64,000 nucleotides of DNA from Lucifuga dentata (GCA_014773175.1 VXCM01000042.1:62001-126000); one strand, 5' to 3'; positions 25,925 to 39,903 are shown, counted from the stretch's first letter. Notes: a model not told the origin generated them from the letters alone. A program made the numbers and translations.

Positions 25925-27455
25925 TCATAGGCATAATATTTTCAGCTGAAGGCTAGGTGTACAGTATGTCTGTGTATGATAATAGATGAAGGAATAAACC
26001 ACAGATTCATAGGTATTTGTTTGGCTCAGTCTAAGTCCTGGAGCTGATTGACTTTAGTATAGTGACAGTAAACAGTTGTTTGTGGTTTAGATAAGCCTTC
26101 CAGTAATCGCCCTCATTACAAACAACATGTAATGAGGGATAAGCTGCTCGGGCTATCATAGCAGGTGGGTGGGTTGCCACTCTGTTCACAGAAGTCAGAC
26201 ACAAACTCAGCACAAGAACATGCACGACCCCAGATCCCCTCATAAAAGGATGCACACAGAGCCTTTCACGTTTAGACATACGTATCATGTGTCTTTCAGT
26301 CACACCCACCTTCATTCAAAGATTCTTCTGGAATTATTAGTACAGTTAGAATTTCCAGCTATATCACTCTCATGAATAAAGAATATGCTCTGAATATTAC
26401 TGAACTACCGATGAATCATTTACACACCAGGATGCTACTGGCTCTTATCATTCAAACCTCTGTAGAAAACACTGGAAAAATTTAGTTGCACCTAATTGAA
26501 CACAGCAACAGAACAATAAACCTGAGTGTTTAGAAAGATTCACTCAATAATTGAGGGCCAGGTGTCTCCTCGATAACTCCCCCCCCAGCTGCAATGGCTA
26601 CAGGAAAGGTCAGTTCCTGGGAGAATCTATGGGACGATATCTTTGCCTGTGACAGGAGGCTTTTTTTCTCTGCCTGAGCTCACGTTAGCCAATGGCTAAT
26701 GAAGATAAATCCAGTATATTATGGGTATAACAAGTTGCGGGGACAAATAAATCCTGCCTGTGCTATTGTACAGACAGATGGACAGAGACAGATGAAACGA
26801 GGATGGAAGAGAGAGATTTCTTTGGAAGAGTGAGGTTGTTGATGCACTCCGCCTCCCTCCTCCAGCTGCAGATGTTTTTCTTTGGATGGTGCGTCGTTAT
26901 GTGGGTCAGGGGCCGGCCAGGAACGGGATGATGTAAGACTATGAAGGCACATGTGATACAGTAGCTGCTGCATGGTTGAGAATATGGTAAATTTCAGCCA
27001 ACACTGTCACACTGATGCGGTCTGACATATGGACACGCAACCACACATACGAGCACTATAATGAGCATATCGACAGCCTGTCATCACACTACACGTGTCC
27101 GCGCAGACAGAGTAGCCTCCCACTTGTTCAGCTTTTTCGCGACGTCACCCCCACACACACACAACCAAGACAAGTTAATGGTTGCCAGGGAAGGAAAAGT
27201 GTGAATTTATAGCGAAAGGGAGGTAATGATAACTATCAAACCTATAACATACAATTACAACCCCACTGCATTTAACGTACAGCTAAAATGAGATGTTAAG
27301 TCTACATGCACTCCAGGACTGTGTGTGTAAACAGCAAATAGAAACAAACACACACATACACAAGACACACACACACAAGACATCCCATTCCATTTACAGG
27401 ACCATGTTTTTGGTGACCGCACCCAAAGAGCTAGCTAGCCAGTCAGCCAGCCATC
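25925..27455. other. Unique non-coding DNA
   Basis: No gene is recognised. CA-rich imperfect patches lie at 27150-27165 and 27348-27376. Confidence 0.4.
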
Positions 27456-27490
<35 letters not shown>

Positions 27491-27492
27491 TC
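27456..27492. repeat. (TTTC)n microsatellite
   Basis: Nine TTTC units, preceded by an imperfect CAGC/TAGC-type patch at 27430-27452. Confidence 0.95.
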
Positions 27493-28563
27493 CAGCTATA
27501 GCAACAATTTCAGCCATTCATGCTTTGAAATTTTCAGAGACTTTTAGAAGTTGAAACCTAGCAGAAATTATGTTGTCTATCTGGCTTTATTATACAACTT
27601 AACACAATGAAGACTATTTCTGAAATAGTTTTTCACACTACAATTGCTTTCTACCATCTTGAGTCTTATACAAGCAATTCTTCTATTTGTTTTGAAAATT
27701 AACCAATTTGACATTTTGCTTCATATCTAAAGCAATATTTACCTTATCCCTGTGAAAGTAATTTAACCAAAACAAGGGTTTTGGTGGATGAAATCTGAGA
27801 TTTTGCCAATGTTTTGAATTTTGTAGTAATTTCATGATTTAAATGAATGTACATTTATGGACTGTATGTATGACAAATTTTCAGGCACAGCAAGAAATTT
27901 CAAAACAATTTTAGAAGAACATAGAATGAGATCGAGGGGCAGATCCAATTTTTAAAGATGATTTTCTAACATTGCAAAAAAAAAAAAAAAAAANAAAAAA
28001 AAAAAAAAAAAAGCATTTTTCTGGTATTTTTGTCAATTTCTTCACAAGTAATACACCAATGTCAAAAAACAACAAAAAACAAAACAAAACAAAAAAAAGA
28101 AAAATCTGACATATTCCATGACAAACTATCAATAGATGCAATTTTGTGCAGGTCCAGATAAGGAACAACATATCTTTGGGCTGGAGGCACATTGCTGCAC
28201 AGTAACAAATAGATATAGGTTGATAGATGATGCTGATTCAGCAGCGTGCAGTCAGCTTTGACATATGTCAATCAATCAATCAACCTAGAAAAAGATTATG
28301 TTTATTATAGTGTTTCTTTCTTGAGGCCAGTATTTATTAGAACAAGTCACGTGTTGTTTAGCCTTATTCAGCCTTGGTGGAGGTATGACCTCTAAGGAGT
28401 TAGTTTGCAAGTAAGGACAGAGTTCTCGATGAAAATCTGTCTTCATGCATTTCAATAGGTATGCTGCTAGTTTTTATTTAGATAACTCAACAGACTCTTT
28501 CTTCACAACTCATTTCATCATCTCCTGTTTTTCTGCAGCCACAAAAAACAACACACGTATATG

Positions 28564-28565
<2 letters not shown>
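27493..28565. other. Unique DNA with long A-tract and N at 27994
   Basis: An A-tract of about 37 bases with a central N spans 27976-28012. A second A/C-rich patch is at 28066-28101. Tandem CAAT units at 28268-28282 resemble the tail of an L2-like LINE, but no body is recognised beside it. Confidence 0.45.

Positions 28566-28599
<34 letters not shown>
28566..28599. repeat. (CA)n microsatellite
   Basis: About 17 CA units. Confidence 0.95.
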
Positions 28600-28601
<2 letters not shown>

Positions 28602-31200
28602 CCATTAACTGCCTCCACATTTTCCCATCATTTCCTCCTAAAATGTGTTCTGAGGCATTTAACCGCCACGCTTCCTCTTCATTTAAGTGATGTATTCCAG
28701 CCAGCGGCGACCACCCATTTCCTCGTCGTACCCGCTCTGGGGGGTCTGGTGTGATGGTAGAGACGTATGTGCTCAGGCCCCTTAGGCCTTTCCACATCTG
28801 GAGCCTGTCATGACCGCTTTGTTCCAGCAGCCTCATAAGCAGGGGTCATGACCACCACGCATCTTCCCTCATCCTGTGTCCCTGTCGCTCTCCTGTCGTT
28901 CGGGTGGGTGGTGACAGACAGGTGATTTGCGTGAATTCCATATGTGTGACATGGATACTGTGCATGTTTATGTCTTCACTCTAATGATCATCACCTCAGT
29001 CGTGTGCAAGACTAGATGGTGGAGGCCAGCGACTCGTCTCACACTGTGATTTGCGTCTCGCATATTTCTGTACTGCCATCGTTGGCATTGACCCAGTATT
29101 GTCTGAGCATTGTCTGCTTATTCACTCACATCGGGCTGTTCCATCTCAAGCTGCTGCACTGACTGTGAATGTGTTCACTTTCCACGCTTGTCACTGCCAC
29201 CCACCTCCACTCATGTCAATATGTCATATTTATAGTATATATTGCACAGCATAATAGCTCATGCTAGCTTTTGATTAGGCTGATCTCTGCAGTATCCACT
29301 TTGATGTTATGTATAGCAGGAGAATCTAAAAGAACCAGTCTCCTGAGACGTCCTTCACCAAACACTTGGTCTGGTCTGATGTTTCACTGATGTTTATGTT
29401 GTACGATAGCAGAGGAGAGGAGAGCAGGCTGGGAAGCAGAGACGAGGAGCAGAGAGGAGTGGAAACCTAATCGTGAGGGATGGTTCTGTGATGCAGCCCT
29501 ACACAGAGAGAGACAGCCCTCCATCTCACTTATCTCCTGTTTGCTCAATTTCCTCTGTGTACGACAGTGCACCTGGGGTCTGGCTGCAGCCTCCCGATGC
29601 TCTTCAGCGGCAGCCCCCACGAGATAATAGTCAATCCCGCTCTACCCACTCCCAAATCAGACAGGGCCAAAAGACCTTGTGCTTTGTTTAAGATTTCCAA
29701 TGAACAAAACCATGTCCCTGTGGTGGCAAACCATTACGAAACCAGACAGTCTGATATCAGACTGTTTTTCTCTCGGCTAATGGCTCAAAAAAAAAAAAAA
29801 AAAAAAAAAAACCCTTTTTGCTCTCCAATGGAGGTTGTGTCAACTTAAAAAAAAAGGGCTATCTGGCTACTGTGTACAACAGGATCATTACTCTTTGGAT
29901 GAGAACAAAGTATTCATGTATCATTACCTTGATGTCAAAAGTGAATATTATTCACCTACAATCAGGCAGCTTTGCTTCCTTTAGACTAGCTGTTAATGGG
30001 CTCACATTGTATGAATGACACAGTGGTCTGATAACAGCGATAGCAAAGCACTTCGTATACAAAGTTGCAGAACTGCCACTAATGCTTTGACGTCCTCTGC
30101 CATTATTCTCCCACTCAACACCTTGTCTTCTTTGTGTTTGTTGAAGAAGTCAGATGTAATTATCAGACAGCTTTTGCAGTCTTGTCACTCAGCCTCCCAT
30201 CTCCCAGATACCTCGTTCCTCTTTTAGCACGGATGTCATATCTGTCACTATTAAACCACAAAAGCTGTCTTTTATGAAAGGTAGTCACACTTTTCTGTTT
30301 GAACCTTTCAATTTTATGACTGCTGGATACCTCAAAGTTTGCAAAAGGCTAATAAAGATGGTGGACAGATGAAGATTTCTGTCTGGAGCAATTGTGATGA
30401 AAAAGTTTTGTTTTAGCAACCATCAAATTTAATCGGTAACACCAGTCCGGATCTAATTCTTGGTTCATCTAAAATTCTATGATGCCCACTGCGTCTGCTG
30501 GCCTTACTGTGGGGTTCCAGACCAAAATCGTGTCTTTCATGGTGACCAGGAGTGTCTTGACCTCACTGCAGCAGAGAGGCCAAATAGATAGACCAATATA
30601 GCATACAGTAACATCCCAAGGGTACGCTCCTTCTGGTCAAGCAGAAAAAGAACCGCAGGTGAATCGTTAGGAAATCCAAACCCTTAAAAACCCAAGCACA
30701 AATCAATGAACAGAGCTGCCTGTAAGGAGCGTGCCAACCAAACAGCGTTCGACTTCCCGATTGCTGCACTATCAACATTTCATCTTGATGTGACGGGATC
30801 AGCAGCACACTGGGAAAACCACTTGGGTCCTGTCTGTCATGGTTGAGCCATACAAGCTGCTAAACCCCTTAGAGATGAAAACAAATATTACCTAAGCACA
30901 CTCATGCACACCCGCACACATTTGCACATGCTGTCATGCTCCTTGTGTGCTGCCAATCCGTTTGATATGTGATAATCAGCAGCACCCTAAATATGCAGCT
31001 CTTCTGGCCCCACCCTGCAGCGCTTCCTCTTCGTTATCTCAATAAACCTCACTCCAAAGGAATCAAATCTTAATATGTAGGATACTGGTGAGGGCTTTTA
31101 CTGTCTCCTGTTTCTGCACTCTAAAATGCCAACTCATTGCTAACCTATTTAACGCAGCACCTCCGGAAAGGGTGAGAGATTACAGGAGACTTTTATCCCA
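28600..31200. other. Unique DNA with an A25 tract
   Basis: A run of about 25 A lies at 29787-29811. No gene is recognised in either strand. GC content is somewhat higher at 28690-28900 without a visible exon. Confidence 0.4.
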
Positions 31201-31323
31201 CCGCCCTGCTAAAAACTTGCACTTGCTAGGGAGAAATGGGAGGTGGTGGGGGTGTGTGTTTNCCGCCCTGCTAAAAACTTGCACTTGCTAGGGAGAAATG
31301 GGAGGTGGTGGGGGTGTGTGTTT
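31201..31323. repeat. False 61 bp duplication around N 31262
   Basis: Bases 31201-31261 and 31263-31323 are identical, separated by one N. An exact copy on both sides of a single N is best explained as two overlapping contig ends that were not merged. The genome probably holds one copy. Confidence 0.9.
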
Positions 31324-33930
31324 CATAATAGGGATCCTCTCTAACTAATGCTCTTAAAGGATGGATTTAACAATGAATGTCTTAGTGGTTCAGAGGGTGG
31401 TGGGGAGATCCGGGAGATCTGTGTGCTAAAAGAAAAAAAAAAAGACGTAGAGGGCAAGACATTATGACAATACTGACAATTAGATGCGGTCTGTTAACAC
31501 TTTGCATCATTATTTGATGACAGAGTCCAGATTTAGTCACAACAATCCCTCATAATGATAACTAAGATGCTTACATGTTGTCCTTTTTCTCATCAATTAC
31601 CACTTACGAGATGAACCAACAAGCCCGGGTCGGTGTTATAGGAGACAATTTAAGCTTTTTATGGTACAGCGGTTGTGGTTCTTTAAAGCGTAAAGCCCTG
31701 GTTTCCGAGTCATCTCTTGAGAGACGCCATTAAGAGGTTAGACACAATCATAGCAGGGATCATAAAGAAACAGATGGTGTGAGCGAATCTGTTTACACTT
31801 CAAGTCTTAACCGCTGGGACATTAAACACACCCAATTGGTATCAGCTGCATTGGCATGACTCAGACAAGGCAATGTCGAAAGAAAGTCATGAATGCTTGA
31901 TAGCATTAATGGAATGTCTGGCACCAGTATAAAATTCTTTTTTCTTTGGCTCAGACTGAGTTTACAGATGCTGCTCTTGTCTGTTTGTGACAGTCAGGAG
32001 GCGTAAGTTAACTTTTTGTGTTGAAGAGAGACACTTAACATTGATATGTGCATGCTGAGATATTTGCTAGTTCATTTACTTGCAAGCAGACATGCTGTGC
32101 TCTCTCTAATGTGATGCCGGGTATGTGTGCATATTTTTCTCTATATGCCACATGCATCTACATTCATGTGTAAATGTTGAAAGTTTTTGCAAACTAGTGA
32201 ATGTGTTTCTGCAAGCACATTTCAATGCAGCATCCCGGTTTACAAATCCTTCCCCTGACCTCCGAAAGCTTGCTCTCACTTCGTCAACAACACTGTATGC
32301 TTCTCTCAACTTACTAAACACGATGGTCTCTTTCACCGAACGAGTAATTTTGTCTTAGAGATGAACAAAACCACACAAATGAGTCATCCACATGTAATTA
32401 CATAAGATTGTCACATTATATTCATTGTATTTGATTGCAAGCCTTCTTGTTATTTGAAATTTTATGAAAACCTCCATGGTTATTCTCATTTTTTCTGAAA
32501 GACATGTGTCTTGACACAGTATTACACAGACATAATTGGAGATGGTGATGTCTCATAAAGACCTTCGCTCCTCAGGAGCCATCTGAACTGTGTTTGAATA
32601 CCAAAATTTATAATTCAGTCTAGTTGTCATGTTGACAAATCTGCCACTTAAAAACTCTTGATTATTCAGAGAGGACACCATGAATTTTCTGATTATAATT
32701 TCATGCTTGAGACAAAGAAGCTGTTTCTGTAATTTGTGTTTTGAATAATCGTCCAATGAGTGAAATATTAAGGGCTATGATGGCGTAACAGGAAAGTGCA
32801 GATAGAAAGAAAATGGTGAGTGCTCTGATAGAAGCATGGAATCTATAAATGCTGTAGAGACGTTTGTAAAATTTGATTCCTTGTGATGTGAGATACTGGG
32901 ATATGAATCCTGCATGTGCAACCTGCATCTTCTCATCCACATTTTGGCAATAGCACTAAATTATCCACATCTAATCTTCAGGAGATAACAATGTCGTACC
33001 TCGCCTAAAGACGTATACATAAAAATACCCTGACTTCGCTGTCCTTGTACAGTATAAGCATAGGCTCGATGGTAACACTATGGTAGACAAAAGTCCTATT
33101 AATCCCTGCTGCTGTTTTTTTAAAGGACATACGTGCCTCAAAGGGCATTCATCAGCTTTTGATAGTTAAACTAAAATCTAATAGAGTTGGAGGCCTTGGA
33201 AGTGTAATTAGGCAGCTACCTGGCAAAATTCTCTCTGATGCTGAAGTTTTCAAAGCCCGCCCTGCTTCAAAGCAAAGGACCCCAGAAGAAAGGATGCAAT
33301 TAATTCATTATTTATTATTTACAGAATACACCGGGATATATCTCTTTTTAAGCACCTAACGCAACCTCTTAGCACAGCTCCTTGGAGAATAAACAATAGC
33401 TGGTTTTAGCCGTCCATTTCAGCATCCATTCTCTTTATGTCCTTTCTATTGTGTTTGCTGCTTGTTGCACTCTTCAACCAAAAATATTTTAAAATGTATG
33501 TGCTGCAACGCAAAGAACGCTGTCTGCCATTTGCAATTACATGACTTATTTATAAGAACGTGGGGAAGAGATGAAAAGAGGCACTGAAAGGAGATAAATA
33601 GAGAAAAAAGAGGCAGATGATACACAAAAGAGACAAGCGCAAAAATATCTAACTGTGCCGTAGCGCCATAGCAACAAATGGCGGCTTTGACTCTGACTCA
33701 CCTATGGGTGAAGGCCTCTGGGCACTCTTGATGCTAATGTGCAGTGACACACAAGCCCAGTGGATAATAGGAGCTAAACAGAGCCTCACATGGCTGGAAC
33801 TGAAAACAGAGTCTTCCACCAAGCGTACAATGTCTATTGTTTCAATTATTTATAATTTCATAAAACAGACATTCTCATGTGTCAGTGTGACATGTATTGC
33901 AGATTAGATCAGTTTTAGTAGTAAATTAGG
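31324..33930. other. Unique DNA without repeats; possible conserved non-coding DNA
   Basis: Between about 31460 and 31960 and between about 33110 and 33420 the sequence has almost no simple repeats. It carries many short AT-rich homeodomain-type cores such as TAATTA, ATTTGATGAC and CAATTAATTCATTA. That is compatible with enhancer-like conserved DNA, but composition alone proves nothing. No exon is recognised. Confidence 0.2.
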
Positions 33931-34457
33931 AGTGATGGAAAAATTCTCAGATCAAAGTCCAGCATTCAGAATTCTACTTAAGTAAAAGTAAAGTTTTCAT
34001 AGCAAAATGTACTCAAGTTTGATTAATTTGGAAGAATTCTCCATGTCAGAGTGTTGAATTACTGATACATTAACACATAGTACATGCACTGGTTCTAGTC
34101 CTGATACACTTTAATGTATAAGTAATGAGAAATCCAATAGGAAAATTCCCAAAATTGGAAATGGAACGTCCTTTGTGCAATAATAAAAATGCCTAAAATT
34201 AGGCATTTTTATTATTTCACAACCCACAATTGGAGACATAAGATTTTGGAGAAAAACCTCCTTTTTTAGCAATATGTCTCAGGTTTAAAAGTTATCTTAT
34301 GCTGAACTGAAACTCTTTATCTGCAAATTAGCTACAACCATCAGATAAATCTAGTGGAGTAAAAAGTGCAAATAATAAAATCGCTTTGAAATGTAGTACA
34401 CAAATGGAAGTACAAGTACCTTGAAATATACTTGAAATGCAGTTAATTTCCACTTCT
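33931..34457. mobile_element. Family 2 non-autonomous element, copy 1
   Basis: The ends AGTGATGGAAAAATT and, inverted, AGAAGTGGAAATTAA match. Inside are blocks such as CTACTTAAGTAAAAGTAAAG, GTACTCAAGTTTG, CCATCAGATAAATCTAGTGG and AGTACAAGTACC. These belong to a very common teleost repeat of short non-autonomous DNA elements rich in AAGTA motifs, probably hAT-like. Two further copies lie at 43138 and 61749. It encodes no protein. Confidence 0.6.
34179..34216. repeat. Perfect hairpin, 18 bp arms
   Basis: Arms 34179-34196 and 34199-34216 are exact inverted copies around AA. The hairpin lies in the middle of the family 2 element. It may be a later palindromic insertion or an internal fold of that copy. 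Confidence 0.85.
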
Positions 34458-36234
34458 GTAAATTAGTCTTTAGTATCAGTATCTCAACTCTAAAAAATAT
34501 CTGGTTTTAGATGTGCTGCTACTTAGTGTAGCAAGCATTTCAGTTTGCAAAGCTCCTCCTGATAATGAGGTTGTTTGTGATAAATATGATGTCAAAATGA
34601 CAAATGTGTATTCATGTTTAGAAAATATTAGATGTCTGCTCTTCCCTCAATGTAAACTTCCACTGTTAGTCTCGGCCATTTTATTGCTTTGGCGTTTTCT
34701 TTTGTACTCGGTGTAGATTACGGCATTTTAAAGATGGAATATGCCTAATATAATTATCACCAGTCTGCCAGGGTTTCCAGAGGTGACAGTTTCCTGCAAA
34801 GTCAGTAAAGTCAATCTGCTTTCTCAGCACATATTTTGAGGTGGATTACATCATATGCAACAGCCAATGAGCGGCTGCGTGGATGATTAAAGGCTCATAC
34901 AGAATGCTTCGCACACATATGCACCAGCAGCCGTAGACGTGCTGCCTGATCACATGCAGACAGAAGCGCAAGATAAGCATACACGGGAGATTTGTACATA
35001 TGACTATGCACATCTGTGGGAATCTCTTCACGTCCCACGCTGTAATTTAATGATTCACTACATGTGAAAATAGCATGAGGGCTATAGAGAGTGTCAACAT
35101 CCCTTTGTAAATGTATGTTCTATAGGCTGTAGGGTTTTGCATCATACTGCCATCAGCTCCCTCTCACTATGGCAGAGAAACAGCAGCAGACACTGAGAAC
35201 TAAATTACTCTGTGTACATGATTCCAAGATGATAGATTAGGTATTCAAATTCTCAGGGAGAGTGCTATTATTGTAAATAATGACCCCATCAGCCTCCCAC
35301 ATTATGCACAAAACCTGTTCCTCAAACATGACAGCCTAGCTGATGTTGTTATTCAGTGTCACAGCGCTTTGCAAATAAGTAAAGAGTAGTGTGACAGCAT
35401 TAACCTCATTGCCTTACACTTAATTAGCTCGACTCTTTTGTGTGCCATCTGACTAAATCAGGTCATCAGCAATGGATGTTTTAGTCAAGCATCCTTGGAC
35501 ATGAGCAAACATAAACCTCCATAGCCCAAAGGGTCTTCACCTGACAAATTGGATTGCCAAGCCAGAAACACAGCTAGGTCCGGTGGCTCACAGAATGCAA
35601 GTAAGTACACATTAGTCTTGCCTGTAAAATGTATTTATTTACTTGAACTAGGACATTATTTAATTTTTCAACCTACCAATATCAGGTGTTATAGAAAGAT
35701 GTTAAATATTGTTAACCTTAGACACAGAAAATCACGCAATGTTATGCATGCTGCAGATTCTATGCACAAGGGTTGAGAGTTGCCATGGAGACAGATATCT
35801 GGACTACCTAAGTTATGATTTATCAACGCACTCTCAGGTACATAGCCTAGATACTGGAGGCTCTCAGAGAAATAAATGCCAAGGATACTTTAAAAAGCTT
35901 GTCAGTTGGAAAAAAAACTGTAAAACTACCACAGACAGTTAAGCGTTGGCCTGTATTTCAGCCACACTTTTTAATCATAATTTACCCCTATAATTTACCT
36001 ATAATGGACTATGCACTTTGCTAACCTGGCTAGAGGTTATGCCAACTGTGAATAACGGGTGCAAAATCTGCCATGACTTTTGAAGTTTGAGGTGGCTCAG
36101 GGGTTGTAACCCAAGTGAACTGGAATCATTACGACCTCTTGGACCTGGCTCTGCAGAAATAAAGCTCCATGCTCAGGGCTGAGGAAAAGGAGGTCAGGGG
36201 CCAAGTGGTGGCTTGGGAATGGGTCAGTGATTAC
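34458..36234. other. Unique non-coding DNA
   Basis: Nothing recognised. Confidence 0.4.
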
Positions 36235-36465
36235 AGTAAGAGGCCCAGTCACTCATCGATCCCTCGGCTCAGGCTAGAGCGGGTGAACGACTTGAGTTCT
36301 CACAGATACGGAGATACAGAAATGGAGCTGATGCAAGGAAACGGGAAGAGATGGAGGCCAAGGAGAGGCCAGGGACACTGAGAAGCGGACAGATGCACTA
36401 TGAAGACTTCCCAAATGAGAATAGGAAGGGCCATGTCAGCGAGTCTTGGGTAGAGATAACATGAA
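36235..36465 (+). other. Candidate exon-like open frame, weak
   Basis: A frame open from just after a TAA at about 36237 to a TGA at about 36463 reads as a charged, low-repeat peptide. It includes RRYRNGADARKREEMEAK and later HYEDFPNENRKG. CCCTCGGCTCAG at about 36260-36271 could serve as a splice acceptor. Against it, the DNA is purine-rich, which by itself gives Glu/Arg/Lys-rich peptides, and another frame is open over the same bases. I recognise no family. Confidence 0.12.
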
Positions 36466-37976
36466 CGTGTGAAGTGAACCTGAACTGAGCACCCTTAGAG
36501 AAAGGCTGAGTTTGTGGTCAAGCTGTAAAGTAGGAAAAAAAGATCCCCAATTACATGCTTTGAATCTGGAATGCTTCTTGAGGCATTTGTGTACAGACAC
36601 GTACAAAATATCCCCTAATTCCCTTAACATTGCAAAACACCAGAACTTTGATTACTTTGGCCATGATTCTCTAGGTTGCAACAATTCCATTCTGACAATC
36701 ATAGGCCATTGTAGTTCAATAATCACTGAGTAAGACTTAATGAAATCTAATTGCCTGTGAGGCTTAACTTGTTGCCTTGGATTTTCCTTGCTGGGCTATG
36801 AGGCTGTGGACCAAAAGGATTTGAGAAAAATCTGAGGCAATGTTTTCAAACTTCAGAGAAAATCTGTCAAGCTGTAATGGAAACTGCCAAGTTCTACGAT
36901 GATGGTTTTACGGAGTCAGAGTAACTGAAAATCTCTTATAAAGTTCTAGTCACTCCATCATGTTCTGCCTCTGTGAAAATGCTATAATGAAACAAAGGTA
37001 GGTTTGCTAAAATACTCACTCTAAAATAAACATCAATAATGTATCATATTCAGCACCTAATCTGAACCTTAGACATAATGTGGTTACTTTCCCACTTTCA
37101 ACCATTATTCTCACACATCTTTTGAATTATTTAACTAATAATCATGTCAGCAAATATACACATAAAACTGTAGTGGTAATTATTAAGGTAACTGCTAATA
37201 AAATGTGATGAAAATAACAGAATCTTACCACATTCAAGAAATTATTCCTCAACGAGAGATCATGGATTCCTTCATATTTATTGAGTTTGGTTATTTATCA
37301 CTCACACAACATAAGACAGAACTATTACAGCATTATGTAATATTGCAGTTATGCAATATTTAGCACTGATCTATTACTTTGATAAATTGATATATTGACA
37401 ATACAGCTTCATTATAGAGGAATTTTGAATACCAGGACCTAAATGTGACTTAAGTTTTGTTGTAAGAGACTAGATAAATCCAGTTGCAGGTGGACTGAAC
37501 CATTTCTGTCCTTAAGAGGTAAGAGCAGACTCTTCTTTAGATGCAGTTAAGATAACAAATGCCTCATGCCAAGCTTTTCAAGGGCCCTAGCCATGTTTGA
37601 GGTAGTCAGTTTTACTATTCCTCCACTATGATGTGCCTGATTATATGCAATTGGTATATAAATGTATAGAAAACTTTGCAACATTAGCGACAATGTTGTA
37701 CTTTTCCTTCATTCTGCAAGCCAAACAGGTTCAGACCATCTATATACGTACAAAAAGCACAATTCAGCTCACACATGCAAACAATGGTGGACAATCTCAT
37801 CAAATCCTTCACCCACTCCCCCCAGCCGTCCCGAGTTCTTCTCCACTATTATTTCCCTTTCCAAGCCCTCTTCATCCTGGTCCACATGCAGCCCTCGCAA
37901 TCATTTTACCCCCACTGAGTTAATCAGAGGTGGAGGCTACAGCACTACACCTGCAGCGTACACTATAATCTGTCTA
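36466..37976. other. Unique non-coding DNA
   Basis: Nothing recognised. Confidence 0.4.

Positions 37977-38000
<24 letters not shown>
37977..38000. repeat. (CA)n microsatellite
   Basis: About twelve CA units. Confidence 0.93.
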
Positions 38001-38007
<7 letters not shown>

Positions 38008-39650
38008 CACAGAGAGCACCTGTACTTGTTTAGGCTATAATCAGTCTGGTTGGCTCTTCCCTGCTGTGAGTGGAAGAGCGCGTGGGGGCCAGGCAGCAAT
38101 GGTAGATAGTTTTGAAGTGATGATGGCCTGAGCAGTAATCACGGTTTGATGATAGTGGTGGGGCTCTCTCTGGGCTCGACTCTTGGCCTCCTCAAATGAC
38201 TGTACTGCCGGTTTGATGCGAACAAATAATATGACGAACCAATCGCCATGAAATAGGCAATGACTTTAGTTTGTGTTTTGAACATTTGCTTTCTGCTTTG
38301 TTTCCCTGAAATATCTTATTCAATTACTTTTAAGGATGCGGAAACAATTTGTGCAATGGGTGATTATCCTGCCAATCAACAATGCTGTTTAAAAACATCC
38401 ACCACTATATTTCAACCCAAATCTGAAGCCAAAGCTGCTTCCCAGTGAGTAAATGTTAGAATTCTAAATATAGAAACCATTTTTCATATTCCTTTTCATC
38501 AACAGCAGGGCATTTGCCCATCATAGCTTTTTTCATCATGCAAATTGGCAGAAACTTGTAACGTTTGCTATGTTCATCTGTTTGGCAGAGCAAGCTGGTT
38601 CACTTGACGGGACAACTGCCACAAGCTAACTAACTGGAGGTTTCTGTTTTTTGTTTGACTTCAGATAAATGTATTGCAATGGAAACATAATGAAATACAT
38701 GAAAGTGAGAGACTTCTCAAGGAAGTTTGGAAGTGTTTTTTGATTCTCTGATGCATATTCCTTAGCTTAATGGTGCAATGGCATGTGAAGAGTGAAAGAA
38801 AACACTGCATAAATTTTAAATTAAAATGAAATAATATGTCCTCTTGGGTAAAAACTTTCTTTTTGATTATAACATTTAAAAATGCTGCAAGAAGATGGTT
38901 GAAAAATGATTGTGAACACAAGACACCTGTCATTGTTTCTAAATGTGGGACACTAACTTAGCTTTAACAAATAAGTCCTGAATATATTCAAACTCCATCC
39001 AAACCGTCCGGGCAGGGAAATGTCTTTGCAATGCATGTGATAGCGAACATGCAGAGAAGGGGAGTGTCTGTCTTGTGCTGCAGGATTTGGCAAACTGAGG
39101 AATTAAAAACAGGTGAGGCTGCAGCTTCCCAGGAATGCATCAGATTCCAGACACCGCACCTGTGCTGTCACCTTCATTTCATGTTAAACCTTTAAGGAGA
39201 AAATGTGCAGCCAAGAAATCTGTATCATTTCAAATTAAAGCGCCAATGAATTTTCATTTTCTTGCTCAGTTGAAGGTTTGAGCTTGCATGCACTGGAACG
39301 CCTTCTGCCTCCTCAGGACATCTCCTGTCATTTGGTCACGTCCAACCTCACTGGGTCGTGTGAGGGTGTACGGAATACATTTTAATAAGGATTCTGTTGC
39401 AATTCTAATTCTTCCTACAGGTATGAGTGTATATAATATAGTCTAAACAGAAAAGTCTTGTATGCAAGGGAGAAAGGAACCAGTGTGTGCGCTTATGAGG
39501 TAGAAAAAAAATTATCCCAGTATATTTTTGAGGAGAATGACAAAACGATGCCCACGGGAAACAATATTGATGAAATATGAGCAGGAAGTATACTTGAATT
39601 CAATCAGAGTGCAATTATTTGGGCCACAGTCACTTATCCAGCAGCAAATG
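38001..39650. other. Unique non-coding DNA
   Basis: Nothing recognised. Confidence 0.4.
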
Positions 39651-39846
39651 AAAGGCTCATACTGATGATTTTTGCAAGTTGAAGCCCATTAAATCACATA
39701 CACATGACATTACTGCCAACAACTTTCCAAAAATATGCTACTAGAGCGGTAAATTTTCAAATTTTGAATTTCTAGACAGCCACTGGTTTCAGTTAATTCC
39801 AGTACACTATTAAAATCAACTTGAACAGGTTTGAAACATGTTTGTG
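39651..39846 (+). mobile_element. Family 1 element, copy C (truncated)
   Basis: It starts AAAGGCTCATACTGATG and continues through AAGCCCATTAAATCACATAC, ACATTACTGCCAACAAC, GCTACTAGAGCGGTAAAT and TTGAAACATG. This is the left third of family 1. It stops where the (TG)n array at 39852 begins, so the rest was lost or replaced by the growing microsatellite. Confidence 0.65.
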
Positions 39847-39851
39847 ATTGG

Positions 39852-39901
<50 letters not shown>
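39852..39901. repeat. (TG)n microsatellite
   Basis: About 25 TG units. It abuts the broken end of family 1 copy C. Confidence 0.95.

Positions 39902-39903
<2 letters not shown>

Noticed and set aside
31201..31323. Perfect tandem duplication as a biological repeat
   Set aside because: The copies are exact, are separated by one N, and the same pattern occurs at three other Ns, which points to an assembly artefact.
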